NCBI RefSeq assembly: GCF_030272615.1
Contig: NC_081415.1
Location: 416,916,757 to 416,980,756, forward strand
DNA: 64,000 nt
Source of the DNA: Cryptomeria japonica
Taxonomy: Eukaryota > Streptophyta > Pinopsida > Cupressales > Cupressaceae
Reading direction: 5' to 3'
Shown: positions 1 through 11,633 of the stretch, piece after piece
Layout of the letters: each line of letters begins with the position of its first letter
How positions within the stretch are numbered: the first letter of the stretch is position 1
Made by a program: the position numbers and the translations under genes
The notes under the pieces: model-generated
Seen by the model: only the letters and a program-made list of their open reading frames with translations
The model's database searches: none
Told to the model about the DNA's origin: nothing

Positions 1-741
1 CATTGTAGCACCTTTTTGAGAGTAATAAAGCAGTCATGCCTTCTCATTCTTCTGACATTGTGTGCTTATTGATTGATGTAGTTTCATGTGAAGTATTTTG
101 TCCTTATAATTATGTTTCATTAATAGAACATTTATGCATAAATACATATATATTTGCAGGTTATAGGTTGTGCAAGTGATGAAAACAATCTCAAGTTATG
201 AGAAGGTATCTTCCTCCTACTAGGGTTGTGATTACCTTAGCCTTCTTATAAATTGTTGATGCAAAGATTATGAATCCCTGAGTTGTGCAGGAAAAAAAAT
301 TGTTACTAATTGTGTGTTAATATATTGCGTAAGTTTCAAATCATCATTTTGGTGCATCAACTTTAGGAATTAGTGTTTCATTTTCATGTTTCCTCCTTAA
401 CCTTTTCTCTGTAGAAAGCATTAGTCTAGTTAGTTTAGGTGAAGTATCCATAAGAGCTATTTTACTTTGGAGGTTCATTCTCACTATAGGTTACCCACAA
501 CATGAGAATGTTCCAATGTATCACAAGGTTGCTAAGTTAATAGCCTAGAAAAGGGTACAAACTTGTGTGATAACAAAAATAATATGTTTTATAAATACAT
601 GTATAGATAAATAATAGTAATTTTTTAATAAATATAATAATTTTTAAAATTATATATTTATTTATTTTGATTAAAATTTTATGTTTAATTTTATTAATTT
701 TTTTAGTTTTATTTATTGTGATAATATTAATATTTAATCTT
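1..741. other. Spacer without recognisable gene
   Basis: No open frame of useful length and no domain, tRNA or LTR terminus is visible on either strand. The first 590 bases are ordinary AT-rich sequence; the remainder (590-741) is a very AT-rich repeat listed separately. The right edge is sharp because homology between the two 5-kb repeats of element A starts exactly at 742. Confidence 0.6.
590..741 (+). repeat. AT-rich dispersed repeat, inverted partner near 58,960
   Basis: The block ending in TTTATTTATTGTGATAATAT at about 708-727 reads as the reverse complement of sequence near 58,970-59,005, and the similarity extends loosely upstream over roughly 120 bases in both places. This is seen by eye. 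It indicates two copies of one AT-rich repeat family in opposite orientation, each next to a retroelement edge (element A here, LINE-B there). Family identity is unknown. Confidence 0.5.
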
Positions 742-819
742 TGTTAGCGTCCCCTCAATTTTTCATTAAAATTTCAAGCTTGCGGGTTGTCTTATGGTGT
801 CTCTTCTCTTTTCGATCTT

Positions 820-1260
820 TGTATTTCTTCACTTTGAACCTATGTCATTGAACCTTTAAACAGTTCAAAATGTTCAAGGTTCAAAGCGCGTTCTAGGTAA
901 TGCCTCTAGTGGCCTTTCTCTTAACTGAAGCAAGCGCGTTGTTGTTATGCATTTTGAACTTTGAACCTGTGAACCTTTTTTGGTTCAAGGTTCAAAAGGT
1001 CCTTTTGCGTGAGTCACGGCTATGTAATGTTATTTAACGAGCAAGTGTAAGTGTTTTAAAGCCGGTATTGAACTTGAACCTTGAACCTTTTGTATTCTCG
1101 ATTCAAAGTTTGAAGTCCTTTCACTTGTTAGTTATGGTTATTGCTCGTTCCTAGTATTGTTTTGAGCCGCTAGTTCACTATTGTTCTCATTGAATGAACT
1201 TGAACCATTGAACTCCTTGTGAGATGGTTCAAGGTTCAAAAAGTTCACTCTAAGATTATT
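820..1260. repeat. Array of TTGAACC/GGTTCAA palindromes, left copy
   Basis: At least four clusters of the words TTGAAC, GAACCTTGAAC and GGTTCAAGGTTC occur in both orientations (about 826-885, 950-1000, 1065-1115, 1195-1245). Opposed copies within each cluster could pair as hairpins. The array lies near the 5' end of the probable LTR, where a promoter or enhancer would sit. It is conserved in the right copy at about 11,887-12,306. A function as binding sites is inference only. Confidence 0.6.
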
Positions 1261-1761
1261 CTAAGGATTTTGATAACACTGGAGGCAGTGCGGTAAGAAG
1301 GAATATTCCCAACATCTAACAGTTTAAAATTCTAAATTTGGAAAGTAATCATGAGGACATTAACTATTTGTGTGAAGGTGATGGGCAATTAAGAAAGTGT
1401 CAGGTTTTCAGTCATATCACTGTTACTTCACATGTTTGAATGAGTCATTATGAAGCATGCATATATTTTTCTCGATTTTCCTTCCTGTTTACTTAAAAAG
1501 ACATGTAAATTCATCTCCATAATTTGTAAGGGCTGTAGCTATTATAATTGAATGAACTGGAGACGCCGAAGGTAAATTCAGCTCTACTTTCCTGAGAAGG
1601 TTTCACGGATTCATGGTGGTAACAGGTGAGTTTAGACAATTTCCCTATACTATAGTTCTTTAGTTAAGAATATTTGTTAGTGTAAGAAGAAAATCTTTGG
1701 TTTGTTGGAGTAAAATTCCATCCAGCTTTAGAATTGCTTGATAAAAGTATAAGTAGGCATT

Positions 1762-4700
1762 ATGAGGTTGATATTGCCGAAACTTGGTCGGACATCATGT
1801 TTGGTGAGCATACTACCAGAATTAGATGATACTTCTTTAGCTCATGCCGACCTAGGGGATTTCTTAGAAAGAGCCAAAAACCCTGAAGCTGGTTCAATGA
1901 TGGAGAAAATTGTAAGAAGTGGTCTCATTGAAGCCACTGCATTTCCACTTGCTGCCCCATGCCCAGATTTGGTAATAGGTTGTATGAATAGGTATGATGC
2001 TACAAATAGATGTATAAGAAGTAGTAGTGGCGAGCTGTTAGTTGATATTAACAAGGAAATAGTAATTGCAGCGATGGGAATCCCGCATAAGGAGTCATAT
2101 GAGGACTAGTCAATTGGGAACTCATATGCATTCTTCTTTGAGAAGAAAAGTAAATATAGAAGTGTAATTGCAAGAAAATGTCTCCTAAAAGTTCAAAAGG
2201 GTGGGTCACGACTGCCGAAGCCCCTTACCAGGGAGAAATTCATCACATAAGTGGGAGACATTGTTATACTATTAAATAGGCTAAAAGGGAATTCATACTC
2301 CTTTTATTGGGAGGATTGGATGTATTTTTATATTTAGGTGCTTCTATCAGGTGACAAATATCTTGACCGGGCACACGTAATTGTAGAGAGACTCCATGAA
2401 GGTTTAAGTAATTTTGTGGGCATGTCTAGCTTTTATATGTCTTCTTATCTATTCTACATATTATCCTGTACTAGAGATTGGCACGACTTGCTCAATGAAC
2501 CATGGGTGGATGGTATGAAAGTCTACGATTACTATCCTTTATTATAGCAACAAAAGTATGAGGAACATATTGTCAGATGGAATGGTATCTTTGTGGGAAG
2601 AATTTTTGAACTACAGGGTGATGTAAATAAAAGGATGTCAGTTGAAGCTTTGGAATTGATAAGTATATATGGCAGCTTCTTCATTCAATTTCCTAGGTTT
2701 ACCTATCTTTGGGTAGGTGGTTTTGAGGGTGAACCATTCAAGCTACCTAGGAATGCCTTTGATATCTATGTACTAATTGAAGTGAGCAGACAACTCATTC
2801 ATATTGATAAAAGGTTAGGCACAAAAGGTGAACCTGGAGTTTCCTTTCCTGTTGAACTTGGATACTATAGCTGTAAGTCCGTGTTTGACGCTTTGAATTT
2901 GGAGTTGGTATTCAAGAAGATGAATTTGCAGCCCTATGTTGCTAGACAAAAGTTTGATAGCAGGGGCTATGTTGTGGAAAACCTAAATGTAGATGAACAC
3001 TTCTATCATGAACCCCAGTTGGAAGATTACTTGAAAAATTGTAGTGATGAGTACGAAGTAAGGAAGAGACTATGGACAAGATTTACTCTACAACAAGTAG
3101 TAACCATGAGACTTCCCATCAATGTGTTTGGAGTACAGGAGGAAACAGGGGAGGATGTTCTCGATCCTGAATTTAATAAGGAAGTTCAAGGGATGCCAAT
3201 CCCAAAGATTGACTAGGATAAAAAGGAAGATGAAAACATTTAGGAAAGGACTTTCAATGTTATAAGGAGAACTGAGAAATGGTTAAGGGATCAGAAATTT
3301 AGAAAAGGATCACTCATGTCTTCCCATGAACTAAGATTTGGTTCGCATGCAACAAATCAACTTCTTATTCCAACTGCTAACAAGATTGTTGATATTGCAG
3401 GTGATATAAAGCCAGTTGTTGAAGAAATTCAACCCAGAAGATCAAAAAAGTCCCTGCCGAGTTCCTCACTTGTCCGAGTGACTCGGGAAAGAAGCAAAAA
3501 GAAGAGTAAAGAGCCAGCTTTGAGCCAAATCGTTGTAGACCTAGATCCAAGTGAGGAAGTTGAAATATAATGGAGCAATAAGAATTGAATGAACCCCCGA
3601 CACAAGATATGGACACAGGTAAAGAACCAAAGGGTGAGATGAATCCAATGAGAACCCTAACTTTTGTCAATTCACTTTGTACTCAGATAGCGCCTCCATC
3701 CAAAGAAGCTTCAAGCACTTCACAATGGTTAGAGGCTTCCATTGGGAAGAAACGCAGTGCAGTCCCAATCACAATTCCTATGGAAGATATGGTTGGCAAG
3801 TGTCTTGGAAAAGTGTCCAAGCCAAAGAAACTTAAAACATAGACAATGTTTGAGGTAGATGAGGCAACATGTCATTGGACAGCTGAGATAGCTAAACCTA
3901 TCCCAGGCAGAGACTCAGACAAAGCCACTGAAGATGACTTCACTATGGAGAAAATTGATTTGGGGGTTGCTTCACGAGCGATTGATGTCAAACACTTGGA
4001 ATCCTCCACAAAGAGGATGATTTCCAGATCATGGAAGGATGAAAAAGATAAAAAGAAGTTGAAGCAAATTATCACCCAAATGACTGAATACATTAATGCT
4101 ATACAACATCCAAGTCCTCAACCCTTGTCACAGGTGGCAGTATCCTTCGACCCCAAGTCTCCAGCGAACCAAAAGATGTTAGATTGGGTATAGAGGAACA
4201 AAATGGTGGTGGAAATGTTCAATAAATAGCTTGATCTCATAATACAACAAAGCTCAGATTATATTGTCAGTCTGGTAAAAGTGTAAGAAGATGTTGTGAC
4301 TGTAAGCAAGGAATTGGAATTAGAAGTTGTTGCCTATGAGAAGGAAAGGACTAAGTGGGTGACAGTACTTGTGCAAATGAACGATGTACAAAAATTTGGT
4401 GTGATGAAGTTCTTGGCTAAGAAACCTGTGGAGAGTTTGGATGACAATGTACTATATGTATCGAAGAAGAATGTAGAGTGGCAAAATTCAATCATCAAAC
4501 AGGGCCATGAGGAATCTACAAGATTGCTGAAAGGGTTGACCGATCTAATCGACACAATGCAAAAAGATCTTAAGTGCATTGACATCCAACTTATGAAAGA
4601 AGATGCTCAGACAATCGAAGCTACTACGAATATGGCAAAAATCTTCTAGGAAAGGATATATATCACTAGGGAAACAAAATCCTTGACTATAGATGATTTC

Positions 4701-4945
4701 TCGAAGGTGACTAGAATTGAATCAATGCTCACGATTTGTTTTGATCATTTGGAGGCGCATAAGGCAAAGGTGTCATAGGTAAACATGGATAAGGAGGTCT
4801 AGAAGCAATGTAGTTTGCATATTGGACTCACCTATTTTCAATTCATCCTGAACTTCTTAGCTGCACATTTGGAGTGGCAGGGTATGCACAGTTCTGCAAC
4901 AAAGTAGGATAAATCAGCGGTTCCTCTACCATGATGGAGTCCTAA
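1762..4945 (+). pseudogene. Accessory ORF inside the 5-kb repeat, left copy (decayed)
   Basis: Open blocks at 1762-2109, 2338-2547, 2593-3216 and 3316-3570 share one frame; after a one-base deletion near 3570 the frame continues at 3585-3842, 3846-4193 and 4296-4649, and a second small deletion lies near 4915-4925. Together they describe a protein of about 1,060 residues. The N-terminal part (SSSGELLVDINKEIVIAAMG near residue 90) resembles the plant-mobile-domain or putative plant transposon protein type found in plant retroelements; the middle is globular (FELQGDVNKRMSVEALEL); a basic stretch (RRSKK, RERSKKKSKE) at about 3440-3515 could be a nuclear localisation signal; the C-terminal third is helical and charged. 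The right repeat has its frameshift elsewhere, so the ancestral frame was open. Function unknown; the domain name is a resemblance by eye, not a search result. Confidence 0.6.
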
Positions 4946-5786
4946 TCAACCAAGGGATGAGCTGTCAGCCGATCTATAGCTGTTGTCTTAGTTTCTTTTG
5001 TTTTTAAGCAAGCTTTTTCTTCAACCCGTGATTAAAGTTAAAGTTTTAGTTATGATGTACAAACTATTAGCCTAGAGGCTATTTATGTTAGAAGTTAGTT
5101 TTATGTAAGGGTCGAATAAACTGTGATTTGGAGGAATAGATTTGATTTCCTTGGATTTCTCAAAAATTGATATTTCTGGTATGTTGAATGAAAATGATAT
5201 TTTGAATGCAATCTTTAGAATCTGTGTTTGAAGGATTCATTGATCTCTTTTGGGATATATGTTGATGCATGAAGTATACCATTTCATTTTACCAGTTCTC
5301 TCTGTGTTTGTGGATTCATTGATTTTCATTATTTATGGTTAATCCTCATTGTTGTTTGAATGACATTGATCCCCCTTGTCCTATGAGACATGAGAGAGAA
5401 TCGATCAGTATTTACACTGCATTGAGTTTACTTTAATTTGGGTTTATGGAATGAACATGTGTGGAAGTAGTAGTATGTGAGCTCTACATTTGAAATGGGT
5501 CTTCAGTGATATTCTTTTCAGTCTTCATAGCATTCTTTTGTGTTGATGAATGAATGCAAAAGCCTTTCGCGCTTTCTGGTGAAAAGTGTGTTTATTTCTA
5601 AATTTTCTGCATAAAAATTCATTGTAAATCTCACGAGGAGCTGCCCTCTAATGCAGAGGATGAACCTTAAATTGGTTCACCCAACTGTTGGTTCATTTGT
5701 TTTCCTTTCATAGAAGGGTGTACAAGAGGCATATTAAAATTTAAATATTATTTAAAGAAGGGTAAATCTATTAACCAATAGATTTT

Positions 5787-5804
5787 TGGCAACTTTGTTG
5801 GGGA
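5787..5804 (+). other. Primer binding site of element A
   Basis: TGGCAACTTTGTTGGGGA lies ten bases after the end of the 5-kb repeat. It matches the pattern of arginine-tRNA-type PBS known from Tat/Ogre-like gypsy elements (TGGCGACTCCACTGGGGA type) with a few differences. Its place directly after the repeat supports calling the repeat an LTR. The same site recurs at 16,140 after the right repeat. Confidence 0.6.
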
Positions 5805-6086
5805 GTCGAATTACAAGACCGGTTGCCTAGTTACAAAGTATCAAGAATTGGATTGCCAATTTTAAAGAATATTTTTTGCATGACATCAAATCTTTGCATT
5901 TTAGATAGACTAGTGTTGCGGAGATATACTAGGTCCCAAAGGTGGGAGGGGATAGTTGATTATGTTTAACAAGATTTGCAGAACCTAAATTTTCAGCCCA
6001 TCTTTTCACCTCAGAGATGAGCAAGAAGTAGACCTCCTTCTCCGTCTCCTTCACTTCCTGTATCCTCAATTCATCAGTCTCTAACC

Positions 6087-7492
6087 TTGCATGTTATTGC
6101 TTTACCCAATATAATCAATCCAACTCCTCTCAATATCATCCTCCCAATGGTAGCAAATAATCCCTGGGGAGCTGCAATAGGTCCACTAAACTTGGGTTTA
6201 AATCTGAATCCCCTACCCAAAGGAGTGATGGATCACTTGCCAAAATTTAGTGGTGATGGGAAGACCATTGTTGATGAGCACTTGAATGCATTCAATGTTG
6301 CCTGTGGGATAATAACTGTTCAACATGAGGATGTTGCTGTGAGGCTATTTGTACAAACACTAACTGGAGCAGCTACGGATTGGTTCTATCACCTGCCAAA
6401 TAGTGCAATAACAAATTGGCAGGGGCTGAAAACAAGTTTTGAGGCAAGATTCAAAGTAGCAGAGGAAGAACACTCTCTTTTAGCTCAATTAGCCCAATTA
6501 AAGAAAGAGATTCCGGAGTCCATGAGGGACTTTGTAGCAAAATTGATAAGATTGTACATAAAATTCCAGTCAATCAGAAACCCTCAGATGACAATCTGAA
6601 ATGTTTTTTTGTAAATTCCATGCCTTCGAAGATAGGTTTATTGATTCGTAGGCAAAGATTTGCAACCCTAAGTGATGTTAATACACTTGCGGTTGAGTTG
6701 GAGGATGATTTGATCACTGCAGGGAAATGGAAGAGAGAAGTATAGATACCCAATGCTCAACCTTCTACTTCTTCAGATCCTGTAATCCAGAGCCTGATGA
6801 ATGATGTAATAACTCTTAAAAGATAGTTACCTAAAGCCAGTACATCTTACTCATCCCCTTATCAAGACATACCTAGAAGGAATACAAATCAGTCTTTGGG
6901 GATTGGAAACAAATCTTTATAAGTACCCCCTACCCAACAAAGATTGGCAATTGAAGCCCCACCACCTAAGGGGAGTATGTGTGTTTTTCATCTTACACAT
7001 GAATATGATGGCAATTCCTATCCTGAAATGGCGCGTTATGTGCAACAGATGAATTCTAAAGAGATTTCAAATGAATTGGGTGAAGAGGAATCTTTAAAGC
7101 AACCTGGCGACTTTGAAATCCACTTCCTAGAGTACAAGTCAGATTCAAAAAGAGGAGGTGACATTTTGGTTACTTTAGAGTATTCTTCATGTGTTGTGCT
7201 CACAAGAAATCAACAGAATGTAAAACCTTAGGGCATTTCTTCATCCTCTTCTATGAACTTTAAAGGTAAGGAAATTGTTTCCAGATTTCATAACAATGAT
7301 CATAAACCTCAAGAACCTCAGTTGGAAAATTTTGTAGAAAAAGAAAGTTCATTTGATATTGTAAAGTTTTGTAAATCCTCCCAGATCCAAATTACACTGA
7401 CTGAGTATCTTAAGTTAAATCCCAAAGAATTGGATAGACTTGTTCAGTTTGTAAAAGGAAATAATGTGTTACAAGCTAGTGGAACACAATAG
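6087..7492 (+). pseudogene. gag: Element A gag
   Basis: Capsid-like region of a gypsy element. The first block (6087-6599) has the retrotransposon gag signature: MDHLPKFSGDGKT, then AVRLFVQTLTGAATDWFYHL and ITNWQGLKTSFEARF, typical of the helical core that packages element RNA. After a frameshift near 6540 the frame continues (VNSMPSKIGLLIRRQRFATL, about 6610-6670) to stops near 6746, 6825 and 6918, then 6944-7231 and 7253-7492. A cysteine/histidine cluster at about 6978 (CVFHLTHEYDGNSYPEM) looks like a degenerate zinc knuckle that has lost a cysteine. The C-terminal part is not recognised. The assigned start is the first ATG of the open block; ancestral initiation may have been upstream. Confidence 0.7.
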
Positions 7493-7507
7493 TCAGTAAA
7501 TGTCACA

Positions 7508-8116
7508 TTGTCTTCTCACAGTGATGTGTCAGCTTATCCTGTTGCTCATGAAATGACCCCTGAAATAACTTCCCTCCAAATAGATGATACTTTGTCTATC
7601 CTTGAGGAAAAACCTGAGCCTTTTTACATATCATTGTTCATAAATGGTCATAAGTTAAACAATTGTATTATAGAATTAGGTGCATCAGATAATATCATGC
7701 CATCTGTAGCTGCCAAAGCGCTGGGGTTATCCTTGACGAAATTTTTTGGCAGATGTTATTCAATGGACTTTAAACAAATACCCCTATTAGGACAAATTAA
7801 GGATTGTCAAGTAGTTCTTGTTGCTCACCCAAATAAAAGAATCAAGCTCACTATTTTAATAGCTGACATTCCTGCAAGTTTTGACATGTTATTAAGTCAT
7901 ACATTCTGTAGAGACTTAGGAGGTGAGATGAAAAGGGATTGGTCTCAAGCCACAATTCCTATAGGGAAACAACGATTCATTTTGAAGCTTGAACCTAAGT
8001 CTAAGTTCACTATTTTTCCCTCTGATGATCCAAGGGCACAAATTCTGTATCATGAATATCAATTTGGAAATTACATGATTTTATCTAATAATGAGGTAGT
8101 AGAAAGTGTATCATAG
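7508..8116 (+). pseudogene. Element A aspartic protease
   Basis: Retropepsin-like domain that would cleave the Gag-Pol polyprotein. The context around the active site is clear (CIIELGASDNIMPSVAAKAL, about 7662-7721), followed by hydrophobic strand residues and a second conserved stretch (SFDMLLSHTFCRDLGGEM). The expected Asp-Ser/Thr-Gly triad reads Glu-Leu-Gly, so the catalytic aspartate is absent and the protease is dead as written. It follows gag after one stop near 7490 and reads in the same frame into the RNase H after a stop at about 8114. The first 60 residues are linker. Confidence 0.7.
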
Positions 8117-8134
8117 CCAAAGGGAGAAGAAAAT

Positions 8135-8644
8135 TTGTGGTTAATGGAGTTTGATGGAAGTTGTGCAACGTCAAGTTCTGGTGTAGGGGTAGTACTTATT
8201 CCACCTTCTAGTACTCACATTCCTTTTTCTTTTAAATTGGAATTCAAGAACACAAATAATACAGCTGAATATGAAGCTTTGTTATTAGGTCTAGTTGAAG
8301 CAAAGAAATTGGGAGTTAAGCTTCTTTGAGTCAAGGGAGATGCGGAGTTGATTGTGAAACATGTCAGAGGATTATTTAATGTAAAAAATGAAAGATTAAA
8401 ACACTACCGTAATAGAGTCTGGGACGGAATTGAAGATTTTGATGCATTTTCTATTGAAGCTATTCTTAGAGAACAAAACTCTAAAGTAGACTCTTTAGTT
8501 GTATCAACTTCCTTATTGATTCCTCATCCTGAGTTTGTTGATGATATTTATCGAGTGGAATTAATATATCAGCCTAGTGTTCCTGATAACTCAACATTTT
8601 GGCAAGTGTTTGAAGATGACAAACAAATTAACAATTTCATGTAG
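8135..8644 (+). pseudogene. Element A extra RNase H domain, placed before RT
   Basis: RNase H fold of the kind called archaeal-like or plant-type in Tat elements. Visible motifs: FDGSCATSSSGVGVVL with the first aspartate (about 8150), NNTAEYEALLLGLVEAKKLG with the glutamate (about 8255), then after a TGA at 8327 GDAELIVKHVRG with the second aspartate (about 8339), and a C-terminal REQNSKVDSL (about 8468) where the last acidic residue normally lies. So the catalytic acidic set appears kept although the frame is broken. It would remove RNA from the RNA-DNA hybrid. Its place between protease and RT is unusual to my knowledge. The downstream ordinary RNase H has lost its acidic residues, so this domain may have been the working enzyme. 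Confidence 0.75.
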
Positions 8645-8938
8645 TGTGTTGAAACATTTGCTACTACATATTTTGAAGGGTGAGATTCAAAATTTAAAGA
8701 GTTTTCACCTGAACGGGCCAAGGAGTTGAGCGATGGAGTTATGGAATTAAAAGGGAATAAGATTCCTAAAGGGTTGGTTTATTTAGAACATCTTTTTGAT
8801 TGTCATGATGCTTACAAGAAAAGAAAAGGTGAACAGATTCCTGCAGTTCAAGATGTTGGAGGCTACGAAAGAATTAACATTGGCACTGAAGACAATCCCA
8901 AATTTATAAATCTAGGAAAATGTTGCACACCTGTGTAG
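8645..8938 (+). pseudogene. Element A linker between RNase H and RT
   Basis: About 98 codons in the same frame as the flanking domains, with a stop at 8642 (TAG), another at about 8681 (TGA) and one at 8936 (TAG). Readable pieces include LKGNKIPKGLVYLEHLFD and YERINIGTEDNPKFINLGKC. The latter kind of sequence commonly precedes RT in plant gypsy Pol proteins (the stretch before the 'I..GT..NPK.I.IG' element). No catalytic motif. Confidence 0.5.
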
Positions 8939-9880
8939 AAAGAGAGATTCATTAGTCTTATGTTGGAATTCAAAGATGTTTTTGCTTGGTGTTATGATGA
9001 TGTAAAGAATTTTAGGGATGGAAAATTTCAGCATCATATTCCTCTGAAGCCTGGAGTAAGTCCTTTTCAACAAAAGCTTAGAAGTTTCAATCCTAAAGTA
9101 GTTGAAGCCATATTTTAGGATGTAGATAAAATGTTGAAGGCCAAGATTATATACCCCATTCACCATTATATATGGATAGCCAACATAGTTCCTATTCGGA
9201 AGAAAAATGGAGAAATAAGGATCTGTGTAGATTTTAGAAACCTGAATCAAGCCAGTCTAAAAGATAATTACCCATTACCTGCTATGGACCATATTTTGTA
9301 AAGGATTTTAGGTTTCGAGATGATGTCCATGCTTGATGGCTTTTCAGGTTATAATCAGATCAATGTTTTAGAAACTGATCAACATAAGATTGCCTTTATT
9401 ACTCCCTGGGGTACTTTTGCTTATAATAGAATGCCATTTGGTCTAATTAATGCAGGGGTTACCTTTTAGTGGGCTATGGATTTATCCTTTGGTCATTTGA
9501 AAGATAAGATAATTATTGTGTATCTTGATGATTTAACTATCTTTTCAAAGAGAAGAAAACATCACCTGAGAGATTTGAGACAAGTGTTACAAAGGTGTTG
9601 TGAACATGGAGTGTCCCTAAATCCAAAAGAGTTAGTATTTGGAGTGACAAAGGGTAAATTGCTTGGCCACATTATCTCTAAAGAAGGAGTAAGAGTGGAT
9701 CCTGAAAGACTAAAGGCAATCCAGCAGCTAGGTCTACCATCAAACATAAATGCAGTCAGATCCTTCTTTGGACAAGTAAAGTTTCTCAGGAGATTCATTC
9801 TAGATTTTACAGAAACCACTAGGTATATTGTGAACTTGATGAGCGAAAAGCAAGCATTTAAATGGAATGAGGAGGGAAAG
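8939..9880 (+). pseudogene. Element A reverse transcriptase
   Basis: Gypsy RT copying element RNA to DNA. The frame shows EFKDVFAWCYDD, IPLKPGVSPFQQKLR, VPIRKKNGEIRICVDFRNLN (about 9190-9249), MLDGFSGYNQINV with the palm aspartate, and the catalytic VYLDDLTIFSKR at about 9518-9553. In-frame stops at about 9117 (TAG), 9299 (TAA) and 9467 (TAG) sit where glutamine is expected, the last in the conserved TFQ-type position. The thumb (VLQRCCEHGVSLNPKELVFG; LLGHIISKEGVRVDPERLKA) is intact. Dead through nonsense changes only; no frameshift in this part. Confidence 0.85.
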
Positions 9881-9899
9881 AAATCATTTGAATCAATAA

Positions 9900-10340
9900 A
9901 GGAAGCTATTGGTAATGTACCTGTTCTGGTTAATCCAAATTTTAAAAAAGATTTTATTATCAATTGCTATGCCTCAGAGCATACTATGTCAGGGATTTTG
10001 TTGCAGAAGAATGAGGATAATGAAGAAGTTCCAATATCTTTCATGAGCGTTCCCTTGAAGAAACATGATTTGAAATATTCCCTGATGGAAAAACAAGCAT
10101 ATGCGCTTGTAAAAGCTGTAAAACAATTCAGATATTATATTCTTCACTCTAATGCAGTTGTTTATGTGCCTCACTTTGCAGTCAAGAGCATTTTGACACA
10201 ACAGGATATAGGAATGAATAATAGAGCTTCATGGGTGTCCAAGATTCAAGAGTTCAATTTGGATATTAAACCTACAATATTGGTGAGGGGGCAGGGTTTG
10301 TGCAAGTTGATTGCTGAAAGTAAGAGTGAAGTGATTGAGG
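9900..10340 (+). pseudogene. Element A ordinary gypsy RNase H, catalytic residues lost
   Basis: Continues the RT frame. The fold is recognisable (FIINCYASEHTMSGILLQ; LKYSLMEKQAYALVKAVKQF; VYVPHFAVKSILTQ). In active gypsy enzymes the first motif is D-A-S, the third T-D-H; here they read Y-A-S and V-P-H, so two catalytic aspartates are missing while the glutamate in the second motif remains. Such loss is reported for Tat-type elements that carry a second RNase H and fits takeover by the upstream domain. The loss could in principle be later decay, but the surrounding frame is open over 1.1 kb. Confidence 0.7.
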
Positions 10341-10539
10341 AATTGACCTTAGTCTTGTTTGTCAGACTTCAAGATTCTTGGTTTGCAGATGTCGTGTACT
10401 ATTTGACCTATGGGGATTGCCCAATGCATCTTTCTCTAAGAGAAAAATGGAGCGTGATACTAAAGGCTTCCAAATATGTCATTTTTAATGATGTATTGTA
10501 TAAAAGAGGTTTTAATGGAGCTATCTTGAGTTGTTTAGA

Positions 10540-11633
10540 TAGATCACATCAGAAGTCACTATTGAAGACCTTTCATGATGAAGCTTGTGGTGGTCATTTT
10601 TCATCCACAGTAACTGCTTATAAATTTTGAGAAGTTGTTATTATTGGCTAGGTATGTTCAAAGATGCATATGCATGGGTAGCCAAGTGTGAGAAATGTAA
10701 ATTATTCACAAGTAAGCCGCAACTCGCAGCATTACCACTTCGACCAGTGATTGTGGATGAACCATTCAAACAGTGGGGTTTGGATTTTATAGGTCCTTTG
10801 ATGCCTACTTCAAGTGTAGGGCACACACATATACTGAAAACCACAAATTATTTTACCAAATGGGTTGAAGCTATTCTGGTGCGGAAGACGACTTCTAAGG
10901 TTGTTTGTAACTTTCTGAAAGAAAATATTCTGGTTCGATTTGGAGTTCCTCTAAAAATTATGGTTGATGATGCAACTAATTTCTCTTCTTCTGAGATTTC
11001 ATTGTTCTACTATGATCATGGGATATCCCTCACTCATTCTTCCGATTATTATCCTTAGGGGAATGGTCAGGCGGAGTCCAGCAATAAAAATCTCATAAAT
11101 ATTATGAAGAAATTGGTGAGTGAAAATTTCAAAGATTGGCATAAGAAATTGTATGAAGCTCTTGGGGTGGATCGTACATTACCAAAAAGAGCTACTAGGA
11201 TGTCACCATTTGAATTGGTTTCTGGCATGGGTGCTCAGTTGGCAATTCCTTTGGAACTTGCGGCAATCAAGTTACAGACCGTCATTGAGGATGCCTATTT
11301 TTAGGATTCTCTTGAAAAAAGGATTATGCATTTGATGAGGATTGATGAAGAAAGGGAAAAGTTAGTGGATCGGATAATAGAGCATCAGATGAGAGTTAAG
11401 AAGATATTCGACACACGAGCCAGACTACAAAAATTCATGCTAGGTGATCAGGTTTTGCTCTGGGACATAAGAAGGGAACCAAAGGGGGCACACACGAAGT
11501 TCGAATTCTATGGAAGGGACCATTTGTGATTCAGGAGGTAAAAGGACCTAACTCTTTCAAAATTGCATATCAAGATGGCTCTATTCTTCCCCTGACCTAT
11601 AATGGGTAGGATTTGAAACTATATCAATTGTAA
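10540..11633 (+). pseudogene. Element A integrase
   Basis: Retroviral-type integrase. N-terminal zinc finger: FHDEACGGHFSS gives the two histidines, CEKCKLF (about 10690) the two cysteines. Catalytic core: GLDFIGPLMP (first Asp, about 10780), IMVDDATNFSS (second Asp, about 10960), and GNGQAESSNKN (Glu, about 11065) right after a TAG at 11,056 that replaces the usual glutamine. C-terminal part: MSPFELVSGMGAQLAIPLEL, then GDQVLLWDIRREPKG and, after a frameshift near 11,505, LWKGPFVIQEVKG, the GPF/Y module. The last readable residues end at a TAA at 11,631. A one-base frameshift near 10,626 lies inside the zinc-finger region. No chromodomain is visible. Confidence 0.8.

Larger units (their letters stand above)
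742..5777 (+). repeat. 5-kb direct repeat, left copy (probable 5' LTR of element A)
   Basis: Sequence from TGTTAGCGTCCCCTC at 742 to TTAACCA at 5777 is repeated at 11,802-16,130. The left edge is abrupt and begins with TG, the right edge ends in CA and is followed ten bases later by a tRNA-like primer binding site, so it fits an LTR of about 5.0 kb. It holds a palindrome-rich 5' part, a long decayed ORF (1762-4945) and an 830-base non-coding 3' part. Alternative: a short LTR (about 5000-5777) preceded by the third ORF of a truncated tandem copy. I favour the long LTR because of the TG edge, but I see no purine tract just before 11,802, which weakens it. No target duplication can be checked. 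Confidence 0.6.
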
